Source: Juglans regia
Taxonomy: Eukaryota; Streptophyta; Magnoliopsida; Fagales; Juglandaceae
Assembly (NCBI RefSeq): GCF_001411555.2
Contig: NC_049904.1
Location: 24,503,370 to 24,567,369, forward strand
Direction of reading: 5' to 3'
DNA length: 64,000 nucleotides
The position numbers and the translations under genes were made by a program. Below the pieces are notes generated by a model, which searched no databases, had not been told where the DNA came from, and worked only from the letters and a program-made list of their open reading frames with translations. Of the stretch, positions 32,824 through 45,619 are shown piece by piece. Every line of letters begins with the position of its first letter. The stretch's first letter is position 1.

Positions 32824-35800
32824 ATGGCCTGCTTTGTGCCCTTCAGCAATAGAAATTTGGATCTGAGCTTCTTTGTCTTCAGGCCAACAGTTGTTTTGGT
32901 CGATGACGTTGTTGACGCGTTGAAGCAGTTCTCTTTATGCACTGAGAATCTTGGTTGCGTACAAAATTCTATTTTTAAGAGCATTCATGGAAATATGGTG
33001 AGTTCACCTTCATTTTTCACTTCCTTTCAGCTTAATATTACTTGTTTCTTACCTTTTCATTTTGTTCTACTTTTTTCACTTCACGTACGCTTTACTTGAA
33101 TCGAATTTGTTTCAATTTCTTCTATTTCTTTCCCATTTGAGTGGATTTGGTTTTTACTGGAATTCTTTCTTATTTACACTCGCTATAAAGGATAAAATAA
33201 CATATTTTTTATATTATTCTTAAGGTTAAATACACATTTCACCTGTGTTTTCACACCGTCGAAAATTAATCAAACTTATAGGTAAAAAGTACCATCATAT
33301 TCAATCATAACCATTGAGATAACACTTGTTATTCAAAAAAAAAAAAAAAGAGATAACACTTGCATCTCTCAATTTTACGTATAAACAAACAGATAACAAA
33401 AAAAAAAAAAAAACGTGACATGAACTTACCATTGGTCTGAGAGAAAAGTGTTATTTGATAGTTGGTAGAAGTCGGTAATTGCAATAGTTTGTACTTTTCC
33501 CTATTTCTCCATTTCCCAAGAAAATTAATTACTTGGTTTGTGGTTTATTGCTAGAGTGTCACTAAAAGTATCATTATTTCTATTATGGGAATTGCCAAGT
33601 CAATTCTGATCACCGATTGAAGGTACCGAAAACAGTTTTAATCTTTTTTTAAATAATTTGTTTTAGTATTTTTTTTTTCAAAATACTAAAAATAAATGCA
33701 CACAAATGCTTTAAGAAAAAAAAAACAGTGATCGGTATACTTTGTTGGTACCGATCAATCGGTTGGAGTATCATTTTCCTTAGGTAAATTGGTATAAAAC
33801 ATCTTTTTTCACTTTGAACTAATCAACCAGATTTTCAGGCACATAGTTCAATTGTTCATTGAGACTAAGAAATGACGCATGATCATGTCTTAAACATTTC
33901 CTCACAAACTCTCAGTTGTTCCCCCTTCTAGAAGTGCTTTTAATTTCTGTGATATTTCTTCTGTGTCACTTCATTCAAGTGAGAAAAATCAAGCATTCAC
34001 ATACTGGTTTTTGGAGATCTTAATTGATTAATCTTGTGTTCAGATTGTATGGTATGGAGCATGGCTGAAGAAACCTTCTGAAAACAAAGAGTTATTATGT
34101 TCTATCCTTGTAAGTTTTAGTTATTATAACCAACTTTCCTTTCCACTTGTGTTTTACTTCTTTGCTTTATTTTAATGCAATTCACTTCAAAAGGGACTAT
34201 AAAAGATCATCTTAATGAAATTACATAACCTATAAGTCTACAAAGCAAACAGCAGGGCTTTAGGGTAATGAAAAGGTGATTATGACTCTTAAAAGTTCGT
34301 ATATTCTTTGCTTCTTACTACATTACATTAATGGAGTATCATGGAGATTTTTTTTTTTTTTTTTATCATTAAGAAAGTTTATTGATCATCAAAACTAGGC
34401 ATAGCCTGAGTACACAGGTGGTACACAAGTGAGAAATGCTTAATTCAAGCCTACGAACGAAAAAAGACGCATAAAGTCATTAAAATTACCCCCATCTAAT
34501 ACAATAGTCTTAGCCCAAAGTAACACAGTTTGGAAAAATGAATCTCTAATCCCCTCCAATGAATGTTCACTATTTTCAAACATCTTCCATTCCTCTCATT
34601 CCATATACACCACATAAGACATAAGGGTACCATCTTCCAAACATCCACTACTTGACGGTTTCCCCGTGTTTCGCTCGAACAAGCCAATAGGTCCACCACC
34701 TTTTTGGGCATCACCCAAGCAATGTCCAACCTTAAGAAGACTTCATCCTTTGCCACATCGCAATGGAGAAGAAGATGGTTTGTCAATTCGCTATTCTTTT
34801 TGCACATGAAGCACCAATCCATTATGAAGAAACCACGCTTCCTTAGCTTGTCTATGGTCAAAATTTTACCATGAGAGGCCAACCAACCGAAGAAAGCAAC
34901 TTTTAGGGACACTTCACTCTTCCAAATGCGCTTCCAAGGGAAATTCTGAGAAGAGTGGGTAGACATAGCCTTACATAAAGAATGAACCGAAAATTTCTTG
35001 TTCCCAGGATGTGTCCACAACAGTTTGTCCTCCACACCATGTTCCAAATTCAATGCGTACAAGGTGCTTTAGAAATCAGAATTGTCTCCCACTTCCTAAT
35101 CTTGAACTGCTCTGGTAAATGACACATTCCACTGCAGTAGGCCATTTGAAGAGTCCATTTAATCAGCAATAAAGGCGTCCTTATGCAATGCAATTCTAAA
35201 GAGAGAAGGAAAAGCCTCCTTTAAGGCAACATCACCACACCAAACATCAACCTAGAATCTAACTCTATTTCCATGCCCCGCCACAAATCTAAAATTACGA
35301 ATGAATCCTAGCCTTTCCTAATAAATTTCCATACACCCACACCATATGATCCTCGCCCTTCATTAGAAATCCAGCCTCCCCAAGTACTTCCGAATTTGGC
35401 ATCAACCACGGTCCTCCATAAAGGCTCGCTTTCTTGGTGGTACTGCCACAACCATTTTCCAAGTAAAGCCTTATTGAAAATACTCAGCTTTCTAATCCCC
35501 AGGCCTCCACAAAGTAGGGGGTGCAGTTCTTGTCCCATTTAATCAAATGGAACTTTTTCTCGTCCCCCAATCTGCCCCACAAGAAAGCACGGAAAATTCT
35601 TTCTATCCTATTAGCCACACCAGCCGGGGTAGGGAATAATGAAAGAAAGTACGTAGGTAGGTTAGATGATGTGCTCTTACTAAGATTGACTCTTCCCCCT
35701 TTAGATAAATACATTCTTTTCCAACCTGCTAATATATTCTCAATTTGGTCAATCACGCCATCCCATAGTACTTTGGATTTATGAGGAGCCCCCAAAGGAA

Positions 35801-38800
35801 GACCGAGGTACTTCATAGGCAAAGAAGATACCTTACAACCCAAAATTTCAGCCAAGTCTCCAATATGATTTACCAAGCCAACCGGAACCAGTTCCAATTT
35901 GGACAAATTCACCTTAAGGCCGGAAGTAGCTTCAAAACAAAGCAAGAGAGCTCTCAATGAACAGATTTGATTAGGATCCGGCTTGCAAAAAATTAAAGTG
36001 TCGTCAGCGAAAACAAGATAAGATACATTGACGCTCCCAGAAGAAGTACCGCCCTTTGAAAATCCAGATAAAAAAGACCCATCCCCGGTTGCCTTTATCA
36101 TTCTACTCAGTACATCCATGACTAAGACAAAGAGAAGAGGAGATAAAGGATCTCCTTTTCTCAATCCACGAGAGCTGTTGAAAAAACCCTTAGATCTAGC
36201 AGTTGTGATGCAATACTTCATCCAATTGCGCCACCTCTCCCCAACGCCAAATTTGCATAGAACATAAACTAAGAAGTCCCAATTAACATGATCAAAGGTC
36301 TTTTTCATATCTAGTTTGCAAATGATACCTGGCGTGTTGGATCTAATTCTACTGTGAAACATTCATTTGCTATTAGTACCAAATCCAAAATCTTATCCCC
36401 TTAACAAAAGTATTTTGAGGCTTCAAAATAATTTTGTCCATGATCGTGCTCATACGGTTGGCGAGAACTTTGGATATGATCTTATACACTCCACTCACAA
36501 AACTTGTAGGGCGAAAGTCTTTCATCTCCACTGACTCTGCCTTCTTCGAAATAAGGGTTATGAAGGTTGCATTAAGGCTTTTCTCGAATTTCATGTGTGA
36601 GTGAAATTCGGCAAAAAATTTCATAACATCCTCCTTGAGAATGTCCCAACATACTTAAAAAATTGCCATGGAAAATCCATCTGGTCCCGCCGCTTTGTCG
36701 TTGTCCATTCCTTTTAGCACTTTAAGCACCTCTACCTCTTCAAACATCCTTTCAAACCAACCAGCACATGATTGATTGATCGTATTGAATGTCAACCCAT
36801 CAACCTTAGGCCTCCACTGAAATTGTTCCATTAGTAGGTTGTCGAAAAACTGCACTATGTGGTTCTTAATGTCGGATCTGTCTAAAAGCACATTACCATT
36901 CGAATGCAGTACCTCAATAGCATTAAACCTTCTATGAGAGTTGGCTTCTCTATGAAAAAAGCTGGTGCACTTATCTCCTTCCTTCAGCCAAAGGGCTCGG
37001 GATTTTTGTCGCCAAGAGATCTCTTCCATGAGTAAGTTTTTCCAGATCAGCCACAACAACAATCTTTCTTGCCTTCTCCTAATCTGTGAGAACCCCGACA
37101 CTCTCCTTTTCATCCAAACATGCAAGTTCCTCAAAAAGAATCTTCCTTTGATTGTTGATCTTCCCAAATTCTTTATCATTCCACATTCTCAGGTCCTTCT
37201 TCAAGGCTTTTAAGTTTTCCAGCCAACACAAAGTTGGGTGTACCAAAAAAATCATAAGAGAACCACCACACTCTCACCTTCTCCACAAAACCGTTAGCTT
37301 TCAACCTTATGTTTTCAAATTTAAAATATCTACGTCCCTCATGAAGGCCCCCACAATCAAGCAAAATAGGGAAGTGGTCCGAACAAAGTCTCAGGAGTCT
37401 CTTTTGGCATAAATCTGGAAAATGGGCCTCCCAAGACGAGGATACGATGAATCTGTCCAGTCTTGACCAAACCCTCCCATTGGACCATGTAAATTCCCCC
37501 CCCTCCCCCCCAGAGGTAAATCGACGAAGTCAAGTTCGAAAATAAGATTAGAAAATTCTGCCACTGCCTGATTGATACAGGAATCCCCCGACCTCTCACT
37601 CGGGAAATGGGTGACATTAAAATCCCTCCCAATACACCATGGCCCATCCCACCAGCTACATAACTCAGTAATCTCCTCCCAAAGGAACCATCTATTGCTG
37701 TCCAGATTAGGACCGTATACACCAGCAAAGGACCACTTGTAATCATCCACATTTTTAAAAGAGCGGGCCGCAAAATGTTCCCCAATATGCTCCTCAACTA
37801 GATTAACGATTCTCGTATCCCACAGCAGAAGAATTCCTCCCGATCCCCCTTTAGAAGCGAGATAAACCCAGCCCATGTGAAGGCATCCCCACTAATTTCT
37901 AACTGTTCTTCTATCTATGAACTTCAGCTTGGTCTCTTGAAGACATATGATATCAGCCTTCCAGTTTCTTAGTAAGTTTTTAACATAGAGGCGCTTACCC
38001 GGATTATTCAGCCCCTTTACATTCCAAGATAAAATTTTTGGTTTCATAAATCACATATATTCACCCTACCCTTACTCCTTCCTCTACTTGCACTACGTTC
38101 TCGATAATTAATAGAGCAAGCTAGTATCTTTAATTCCCTTTTTTTTGGCGTAGGATCTAGCCAAGTGAGGTTGGCCCGATTCAATAGCAATGGGGAGGGC
38201 TTTGAATTGATCTCCAAATCCCTCACAAGAAATCCCTATGCATTCTCGCATTTCATCCACTTTTTGGAAGACCCAATTTGACTGAGGGCTGGTTTGTTTT
38301 CATGACTAAAACCTAAAACTTTGAAAACTTTGAAAACCTCTCATCTCATCATTATAACTTTCTCAAATCCCCACACAATAAAATAAACAATTCAATTTTT
38401 TCAAATTCCAAAATAAAAATAATATTAAAAAATATATTCTAACAATATTTTATTCAACTTTTTAACTTTAATCTCAATTCATCTCAGAAAACAAACGAGG
38501 CCTGAGAATTGGCCCAATGTGAACCTGGCAGCATAGAACACAAGGGGCTTGGGTAGGAGCACCTTCCTTGGGTAGTCTCATAGACCCTTGGGTAGTGTCA
38601 CAAACCCTTGGGTAGGAGCACCTTCCTTGGGTAGTCCCTTCCTCTAGCTCCCTACAAACCAACTGCATTTCATACTCCTACACAAACCCCTCATTCGCAA
38701 CTTCCAAGATATTCTCAAAAGGGATAGGAGCACCTTCATTGGGTAGTCTCATAGACCCTTTGTTGGATCCATCCTAGGTAGGAATACCAACTAGGGGGCT

Positions 38801-41068
38801 ACACCAATTGGGTGTGGATAATGCCAAGGTGCCAACCTCAGTTTGGGGTTCCATTTGAGGTTCCCGTGTAGATATATTAACAATAGGACTTCCCTCTACG
38901 TCAAACAGTGTCACCAGCTCATTCTGGCCTTCTTCTTCAACCCGAGACCCCCTCTCATGGCCACAATGAGCATCCTTAGCTTCTTCCTCCGTTGGCGACG
39001 TCGTCTCTGACAAACTGGCGACCAGAGGCCTACCCACTAGGTCGTCTGCTCTCGACAATGAGTTCTGTGTGTTCGTCGACTCCTTCTGGGTTGCCCGACG
39101 TTCATTCTCGGCTCCTTCCTCAGTCAGCGGCATCCACGCTGGCAAGCTGTTGACCAGAAGCGCACCCAATAGGTTGCTTGTTCCCAACGGTAGAGTCTGT
39201 GTGAGCATTGGTTCCTTCTGCCCCTCCTCCACAGCCCGAGTACCATTCTTGATTTCTGATTCCATCGGCAGCCTCAATATTGGCAGCTTGTCGCCCTAGG
39301 TTCCACCCATGAGGTCCCTTGCCCCCGACGATGGGTTCTGTGTGGTTGCAGGCTGGTGGTTGGAAGAGGACGGCCCATCTTTGCCGATGGGTCTGGGTTG
39401 TTTAGCCCGCCAGTGCTTGGGCTTTACCTTTCTCGGCCTATGTATAACGGCTTTGGCGCAGCCCATTTCTGTCCAAACCCAAGCCCAAGCCCATAGTTTT
39501 TTATCCACCCTCTGAATCATAAGATTGACCAAATTTCTCAATTGTACTCTTGCTTAAAAGAAGAAAGCTTGTCAAACCTCTCCAAGGGTCCTCTCTCGGT
39601 CAGGGAGTCTCTTCCCATTTCAATGTTAGTTCTACAGGCTCAAGTAGAGAACACACATCTCGGTCCTTCCTCCACAACGGCTATCTCCTTTTTCTTTGAA
39701 AACCCAGAATTGCCGCTCACCCTTGGTACCAAAGCTACTGCATTTCCCTAAGCATATACCTCCTTACCATCGCTGCCGGCAGCGAGCCCCGATGACCGGA
39801 TCATCTCTGCATAGGACTTAGGAAGAATATTCATCGGTGCTTTCTGGGTTAGATTTTTGGATTTAAGCAACCTTGCTCCCATTTTCCAAACTGCCGTAAG
39901 CTTCCCTTGGTGTCTTCACCATTTTTCTCCACCCTCTCCCCTCTATTTCTTCAGGTATGAAAACAAAGTTTCTTCTGCCACCTCTGCCATATTCCACCAA
40001 CTGCCATATAGCGACCTTGAGCATTGGAGCATATCTGCGCGATGTAGCTTCTGTTACCATCCGGTGAGGTTGCAAAAAACTCCTTGTCTCTAGTCAAGCA
40101 TTCCTTAAGGGCTCTAATGAACCAGTTCAACGTAGACCTCTCCAAGATCAGTAATTTTGTAACCTTCCAACTTCTCTCTATTAAGCGAATCCATCGACTA
40201 CCTTCCTCCGACAATTCGAATACCTTAGATTCTATAAGAATTTGGCTTGTGAAAACCATGATAATCACGTTATTACACACCGAGACTCATCATCAGTAAG
40301 AAAGTGTACGAAGAGAAAAAAGAAAGTGTATGAAGCTCTATTCAGGGAGATTTTCAACCTTTAAACTGGCCTTTGTGACTCAAAACATGGAGGAAAGGGA
40401 AAATTCATTAAATTGCTTTATTAATCAAAGTGGGAATTGCCTGATGATAGCTTCTTTTGTTAAACGTTTTGTCATTTCACATTTGCTTTCATTTCCCTGT
40501 TTTTTGCACATTCCAAGTGTCTGAATATTCTTCTGTTCTAATACCCACTTTTCTCTTTTCCTAGATGTCAATGTTGACAGATATATCAAACATGGCTATC
40601 TTAATTGAGCATGGCTTCTTTGATGCATATGCTGGAGAATCAAGAGATGCCGCCTCGGCCATAATATTTCACACAGGTGACACAATATCCATAAATTCAG
40701 CAGTTGGTTCTGCTGCTGATCACCTAGATGACCTCTCTTATGCAACCTTAGCGTTATTCAAATCTGCTTTTCTAAAGATGGAAGGTGTTGCAGCTGGAGT
40801 TTGCTTGAAATCCCAAGAGAGGCCAAGAGTGGTATGTCTCTTTGTGTGGAAGTCAATCCGATTTTGTTACTCATGGGTGCTAAACTCAGATCATAAAAGG
40901 TCAATGCTGCCTTATTTTAATCGCTTTTCTCTCGATGTCAAGTACGACATGTTTCGGGTTGTCTATGTTAGTGGTGACAATGTACCAAGTTTGCAATCTT
41001 TCCCTGCTTCTCAGATGTTGGAAAATGCAGGAGGAAGCAAAGAAGAAGGGCAGGTCATACAAAATTAA
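32824..41068 (+). CDS. Conserved-looking plant protein of unknown function, three exons
   Basis: Exons 32824-32997, 34044-34109 and 40565-41068 join without splitting codons to 247 aa. Donors ATG|GTGAGT and CTT|GTAAGT and acceptors CAG and TAG are good. The chosen start (GAATGGCC) follows a CT-poor leader; the frame is open further upstream but without a likely start. The protein opens MACFVPFSNRNLDLSFFVFR and later has HGNMIVWYGAWLKKPSENKE, DISNMAILIEHGFFDAYAGE and YDMFRVVYVSGDNVPSLQ. No signal peptide, membrane span or catalytic motif is evident. I believe close homologues exist in other dicots but cannot name a function. Intron 2 is 6.5 kb because a LINE inserted antisense. Confidence 0.85.
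34496..38047 (-). pseudogene. LINE ORF2: endonuclease, reverse transcriptase, zinc-binding tail, broken
   Basis: Order on the minus strand: apurinic-type endonuclease from 38047 (ILSWNVKGLNNPGKR, CLQETKLKF, VYGPN, GRDFNVTHFPSERSG), with catalytic Asn and Glu still visible; a linker to about 36655 (KAAGPDGFSM); RT at 36624-35484 (FRPTSFVSGVYKIISKVLANR, GLRKGDPLSPLLFVLVMD and the active site YLVFADDTLIFC); then a tail at 35062-34496 with WCFMCKKNSELTNHLLLHC. Several stops and frameshifts (near 37900, 37370, 36640, 36370 and 35100) disable it, though individual domains remain easy to read. Confidence 0.9.
38286..38502. mobile_element. Tourist-like MITE inside the LINE
   Basis: Left end GGGCTGGTTTGTTTTC, right end GAAAACAAACGAGGCC; flanked by TGA on both sides (38283-38285, 38503-38505). 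Internal blocks CTCATCTCATCATTATAAC and ATTCAATTTTTTC match the other family members. Confidence 0.8.
38510..40280 (-). pseudogene. LINE ORF1 (RNA-binding-like), broken
   Basis: The first part (40280-39860) contains FELSEEGSRWIRLIERSWK, FIRALKECL and EEIEGRGWRKMVKTPRE, a layout seen in the N-terminal domain of plant LINE ORF1 proteins. The remainder to about 38520 is low-complexity and polar, in several frames. It lies upstream of ORF2 in the expected order. The C-terminal part may include unrelated sequence; near 38560-38640 a short CTTGGGTAG-containing unit is repeated. Confidence 0.65.
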
Positions 41069-42205
41069 AAAAAAAAAAATGTTGTTAGGATGCAAACCCC
41101 TACTGCATACCTTGTTGCAATGTAGATAAATTTTGTTGGCTCATATCGTCCACTCGTGTTGAGAACTAGTGGAGGGTGGAAGGGTGACATATTACTTTTG
41201 TAATTGTATTAGACATATATGGAGAGCTTAAAATAGGCGATATTCAATCCTTCTTCAAGAGCGAAAGGCCATGCCAATAGCTTAAAATGGTGTCCATATT
41301 GCATCAATGAAATAACACGTACTCATTTGAGCTTGCGAGAGAGATGTCTTCCATAGGATAGAGATACCCTAGGAGTTCGGTCAAGAACTCAAGGGATCCA
41401 AATCGGTCTTCCATATGAGTTCTAGACCCTGGCATGATGGTCTTAATAGGGGTAGTGGGAAAAGTTTGAATTCTCTTAGAAGGCATTGGCGACCTCTCTT
41501 GCCTTGACACCTTGCTGATAATGTTGACAAAAGGTATAGATATCTAATAATTAGATTATATTTCATGAAAAGGAACAAGCTCTTCTGAAAGCTGTACTAT
41601 CTAATTCGGATACTGCATCTAGGACTTGTACAACTTTAATAGGGACAAGCTCTATGATTTAGTACTTTTTATCTGCCGGCTCAATCAGATAAATAATCCC
41701 TATCTATTGTTTTGTTATCAAATAAATTACAGAATCTGGGATCAAATCCTCTACATCAAGGAATACAAGTTTATGGAAACAATTAGGAGGAGCCGTCTAT
41801 TGTGTTTTTTGTGTGGAGTCTAGTTCTCTTTGTGTGCAATCCAATTTAATAACCTAAGAATTTGTTGTGGATTTTCAACGAGGCTTTTTGACCCATTTTG
41901 ACTATTGATCTGGCTCGCTAATTATGATTTATTATATATTGTATTAAACCCATATACGATCACGTTTTATCTTTAATTTTTATTTGAATAAAATTCTCCG
42001 TAGTCATATTGCTGACCATGTTAAATTTATGTCATGAGTGGTTGATTGAACTTTTTGCTTTATTTTTTCTCTTATAGTTTTTAACACTGTTATCTCTTGC
42101 ATGCCATGAGGAACATACGGTCAAGCATATACGCCAGTCAATGTGCTCACATATTTATAAAACCAACAAAAAGTTGAATAATACTCAAACTCTAAACCAG
42201 TGCGC

Positions 42206-42244
<39 letters not shown>

Positions 42245-42490
42245 GAAAAATGATTTATGCAACTGGCTTGTATAACTGCCAAGTAGTCAACTTAATAGTA
42301 AGTCTAATATTGCTTAAGTATGACTATTGTATTACTTTAACTTCTTATATAAAGGTTGGTCTAGGAGGCCAAGACAATTCAAAATACAACTATAATGAGT
42401 GTATATTCTTTTTGAATGTATAAATTTAAATTTATAATTTAAATTATATTATAATTTGATCTAAAAAAAAATTTAGACCCAAAAATAATT
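41069..42490. other. 3' flank and intergenic
   Basis: The first 200-300 bases are probably the 3'-UTR of the unknown gene. The rest shows no gene. A CA/TA dinucleotide run lies at 42205-42244. Confidence 0.5.
42205..42244. repeat. (CA)n(TA)n dinucleotide repeat
   Basis: A short CA run passes into a TA run. Confidence 0.85.
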
Positions 42491-42509
42491 TATAGACTCA
42501 ACGGATCAT

Positions 42510-43262
42510 TAGGTTGAGCGGGAGGTGGGGCAGGGGTTGGAAACCCTCCCCCTGCATGCAAGGCAGGATGCAGGGGTGGGTCCACCCCACCTCGCACCAT
42601 GCGGATAGTACCCCTAGTTCTTATTGTTTCTTTGGTCCGAGAAAGCGAAGTGCTCTCTCTCTCTTGCTGTTTGTACAAGTAAACTTTCTTTCTCAACCAC
42701 ACACAAACACTACCTAACAACTTGTGATGAATAGGAGCGTAATTATTCCTCTTTCTCTTATTCCTGCAAAAACCCAACAACAAAGTTGTAAAATAAAATG
42801 AAAAGAAAGAAAAGTCAGTGTTAAAACGAGTATTCTCATGTGGTTTGATTAAAAAGGAGAATAGAAGTGGATGTTGAGAGTTGCCTTTGTTAAAAGCAAA
42901 GAGAGATGTGAAGAAAAATACCCAGTGTTGAATTTATCAATAAAGAAACTATGAGAGTTGTAGAACAAAAGCTTGCAGAAACAAAAGCAGCAAAAAATAG
43001 AAAGAAGTAGAAGAATAAATTAAAACCGGCTCTGAAGCATGAGAATACCGGTTACCCATGAAAGAAGGTCGTCTTCTGGTTTTCCTTTGTTACCAGTCTC
43101 TTCTGGGCTTGGGACCTCGCCTTTTTCATTCAGATGGTCTTCTTCCCATTTTTCAAAAATGCAGTTTTTCTCATTTTTCATTTTATGTTATTTTTTTAAT
43201 TTTTCTCAGATGTTATCACGTCACACACGATGACACAGTAGTTCCGCATGGGCGATTGTACC
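42510..43262. other. GC-rich repeat remnant and intergenic
   Basis: 42515-42600 is unusually GC-rich, with near-palindromes GGAGGTGGGGCAG/CCACCCCACCTC and CCCCTGCATGCAAGG. It looks like one end of a small DNA element. The remainder up to the copia element holds no gene I can support. Confidence 0.4.
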
Positions 43263-43538
43263 TGAAAGATTTATGAAAGGTATTGTTCAATGATACAATA
43301 CCGTGGGCAGATTCTCATTATATACAGAGTTTACATTACAGAGTTTGGAAGCTAAAAGTTGTACAAGGAAAGAAAATCAGATTGGAAGCTAAAAGCTGTA
43401 CAAGGAAATAAAATCAGACAGCAAAGAAAGGTAGCCGAATATACAAGAGACAATTAGAAAAAATTGAAAAAATCAAATCAGGTAATATTACGCCTTGAGT
43501 GCGTGTCCAGAGGAGGGCTTTAACTCTTCTCACTAACA
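43263..43538 (-). repeat. 3' LTR of the minus-strand copia element
   Basis: Matches 47914-48189 end to end, without length change. Starts TGTTAG and ends TTTCA on the minus strand. Confidence 0.95.
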
Positions 43539-43550
43539 TCCCCCTGCAAG
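43539..43550 (-). other. Polypurine tract
   Basis: CTTGCAGGGGGA on the minus strand directly before the 3' LTR. Confidence 0.85.
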
Positions 43551-43559
43551 CTAATGGGA

Positions 43560-45610
43560 GGGAGGCCGACCAGAAGCTTGTCCTTGAGAAAGAAAAAACG
43601 AGTTGACGTAAGACCCTTGGTGAAGATGTCGGTAATCTGATCCTAAGTAAGAATAAACTGAACAGCAACGTCCTTGTTAACCACCTTCTCACAAATAAAA
43701 TGGACATCAACTTCTACATGTTTGGTCCGTGCATGAAAGACGGGATTCGAAGCAAAAGCAATAGCACCCAAGTTATCACACCAAATAGTAGGAACATGAG
43801 AGAGGGGGATAGATAGATCCTTTAACACCATACGAATCCAATACAATTCAGCCACAGTCATAGCCAACGCTCTATATTCGGCCTCCGTGCTGGATCGAGC
43901 GACAACGGGTTGCTTCTTGGCACACCAAGAGATAAGACAGGGACCCAAGAAAATTCCAAAACCTGTAGTAGAGCGACAATCATCGGGATCACCAGCCCAA
44001 TCAGAGTCACTAAAAGCTTGGAGACGAAGACTCCCTTTAGAAACGTTTAAAGCATGATCAATGGTACCCTTGAGATATTGAATAACATGCTTAGCAGCCG
44101 TCCAATGAGTAGTAGTAGGAGAATGGAGATATTGACAAAGTTGATTTATGGAGAACGCAATTTCAAGATGCGTAAGAGTGCAATATTGAAGGGCCCCAAC
44201 AATCTGATGATATTCGATAGCATTAGGGAGAGGATTACAGTAGCTGAGAGTTTGGAGCCAGAAGTACAAGGAGCCGAATATGGCTTGGCGCCAAGCATAT
44301 GTGCGCGATCCAAAACATCCATACTATATTTTGATTGGTGAAGATGTAAACCGGTAGAATCACGTGTAACCTGAATACCAAGAAAATAATTAAGAGAGTC
44401 CAAATCCTTCAATGAGAATTCAGAATGCAACTGTGTGATCAAATTCTGAATAAAAGGAGCATGCGATCATGTGATAAGAATATCATCAACATACACCAAG
44501 AGAAAAATGTGAATATCGACGTTGTGATAAGTAAAGAGAGAATGATCAGCAGAAGAGTCCTGGAAACCAAGATCCAATAAACACTGTGAAAAGCGATTAA
44601 ACCAAGCTCGAGGAGCCTGTTTTAATCCATAAAGAGCTTTATTAGGCCGACACACATAGTCTGGATGGTGAGGATCAACATAGCCTTGGGGTTGAGAAAT
44701 ATACACTTCTTCATCAAGAGTCCCATGGAGAAAAGCATTAGAAACATCCAACTGTTTAATATCCCAACCAAAATGAACGGCTAAGTAGCGAGTTTGATAA
44801 TCGGACTAAAAGTCTCAGAAAAATCAAGGCCGCTGATTTGATAGAAACCTTTGGCCACGAGACGGGCCTTCCGTCGGTCAAGAGAGCCATCCTAATTTTG
44901 TTTGGTTTTATAAACCCATTTGGTATCAATGATGTTGTGGTTGGGAATTCTAGGACAAAGTGTCCAAGTGGCATTTTTCACCAATGCAGCATATTCCGCA
45001 TCCATCACTTCTTTCCACTCTACCGAAGTTATGGCTTGTGAGAAATTCAATGGGTCCTTAGGTAATGAATTGGTGGCTAAGGCAGAAATAGGATGGCGTG
45101 TGGAATAATTAGAGAGAAAATCCAAAAATTGTTTTGGCTTAAGGGAACCTGTTTGTGATCTTGTTACAATTCGGTGAGAGATATGATCTTGGCTAGATTT
45201 TCAGGAGAGATCAGGATTGATTATTGGAGGGGGATTGGCTAGTGGGTTGACTAAAGGAGATTGAAGAGAAGTATGTGTGGTTGGTGGAGAAAAATTAGGT
45301 GTAGATGAAATGGAAGGTAGATTCGTGGGATTGGAGAAATTGGTGCAATTTAAATGGAATGAAGAAGAATCGGATTCTAGTAGTTGAAGGGAAGCAGGTT
45401 CTAAAATATTGGGATTGAGATTGATGTTTGATGGAGTCGAAAAATGAGGGGCTGATTGGTTCGAAAAATGAGGGCCTGATGAATCCAAATTATTGGGCAA
45501 TAAAATTGAATCATTTGCAGGAAAGAAAATAGGACTAGGACTATCAACGTGAGGATCTACTTCCTTTGGTGGAGTGAGGCGTGATTTATCCTGTGCTGGA
45601 AACAATCTCT
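43560..45610 (-). pseudogene. copia reverse transcriptase and RNase H
   Basis: A proline- and serine-rich linker (45605-45201) leads into RT. RT has [61 protein letters not shown] and the intact active site [11 protein letters not shown]. RNase H at 44269-43643 has FSDSDWAGDPDDCRSTTGFG and ARSSTEAEYRALA. Stops occur near 44890, 44755 and 44465 and again near 43642, where TAG replaces a likely CAG codon. Confidence 0.92.
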
Positions 45611-45619
45611 CATCAAAGA

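Larger units (their letters stand above)
34348..40338 (-). mobile_element. L1-type LINE, near full-length, antisense in intron 2
   Basis: On the minus strand it has a 5' region, ORF1 (about 40280-38520), ORF2 (38047-34496) and a 3' end marked by a T run at 34348-34364 on the + strand. The flanks TATCATGGAGATTTT (34337-) and TATTCAGGGAGATTTT (40339-) resemble a decayed target duplication. About 6 kb is the usual full length for plant L1 elements. A small MITE lies inside at 38286-38502. It shares family sequence with the copy at 15429-17020. Confidence 0.88.

Noticed and set aside
38560..38660. Short repeats (CTTGGGTAG units) considered as a CRISPR-like array
   Set aside because: Units are irregular, with no constant repeat-spacer pattern, and sit in a plant LINE.
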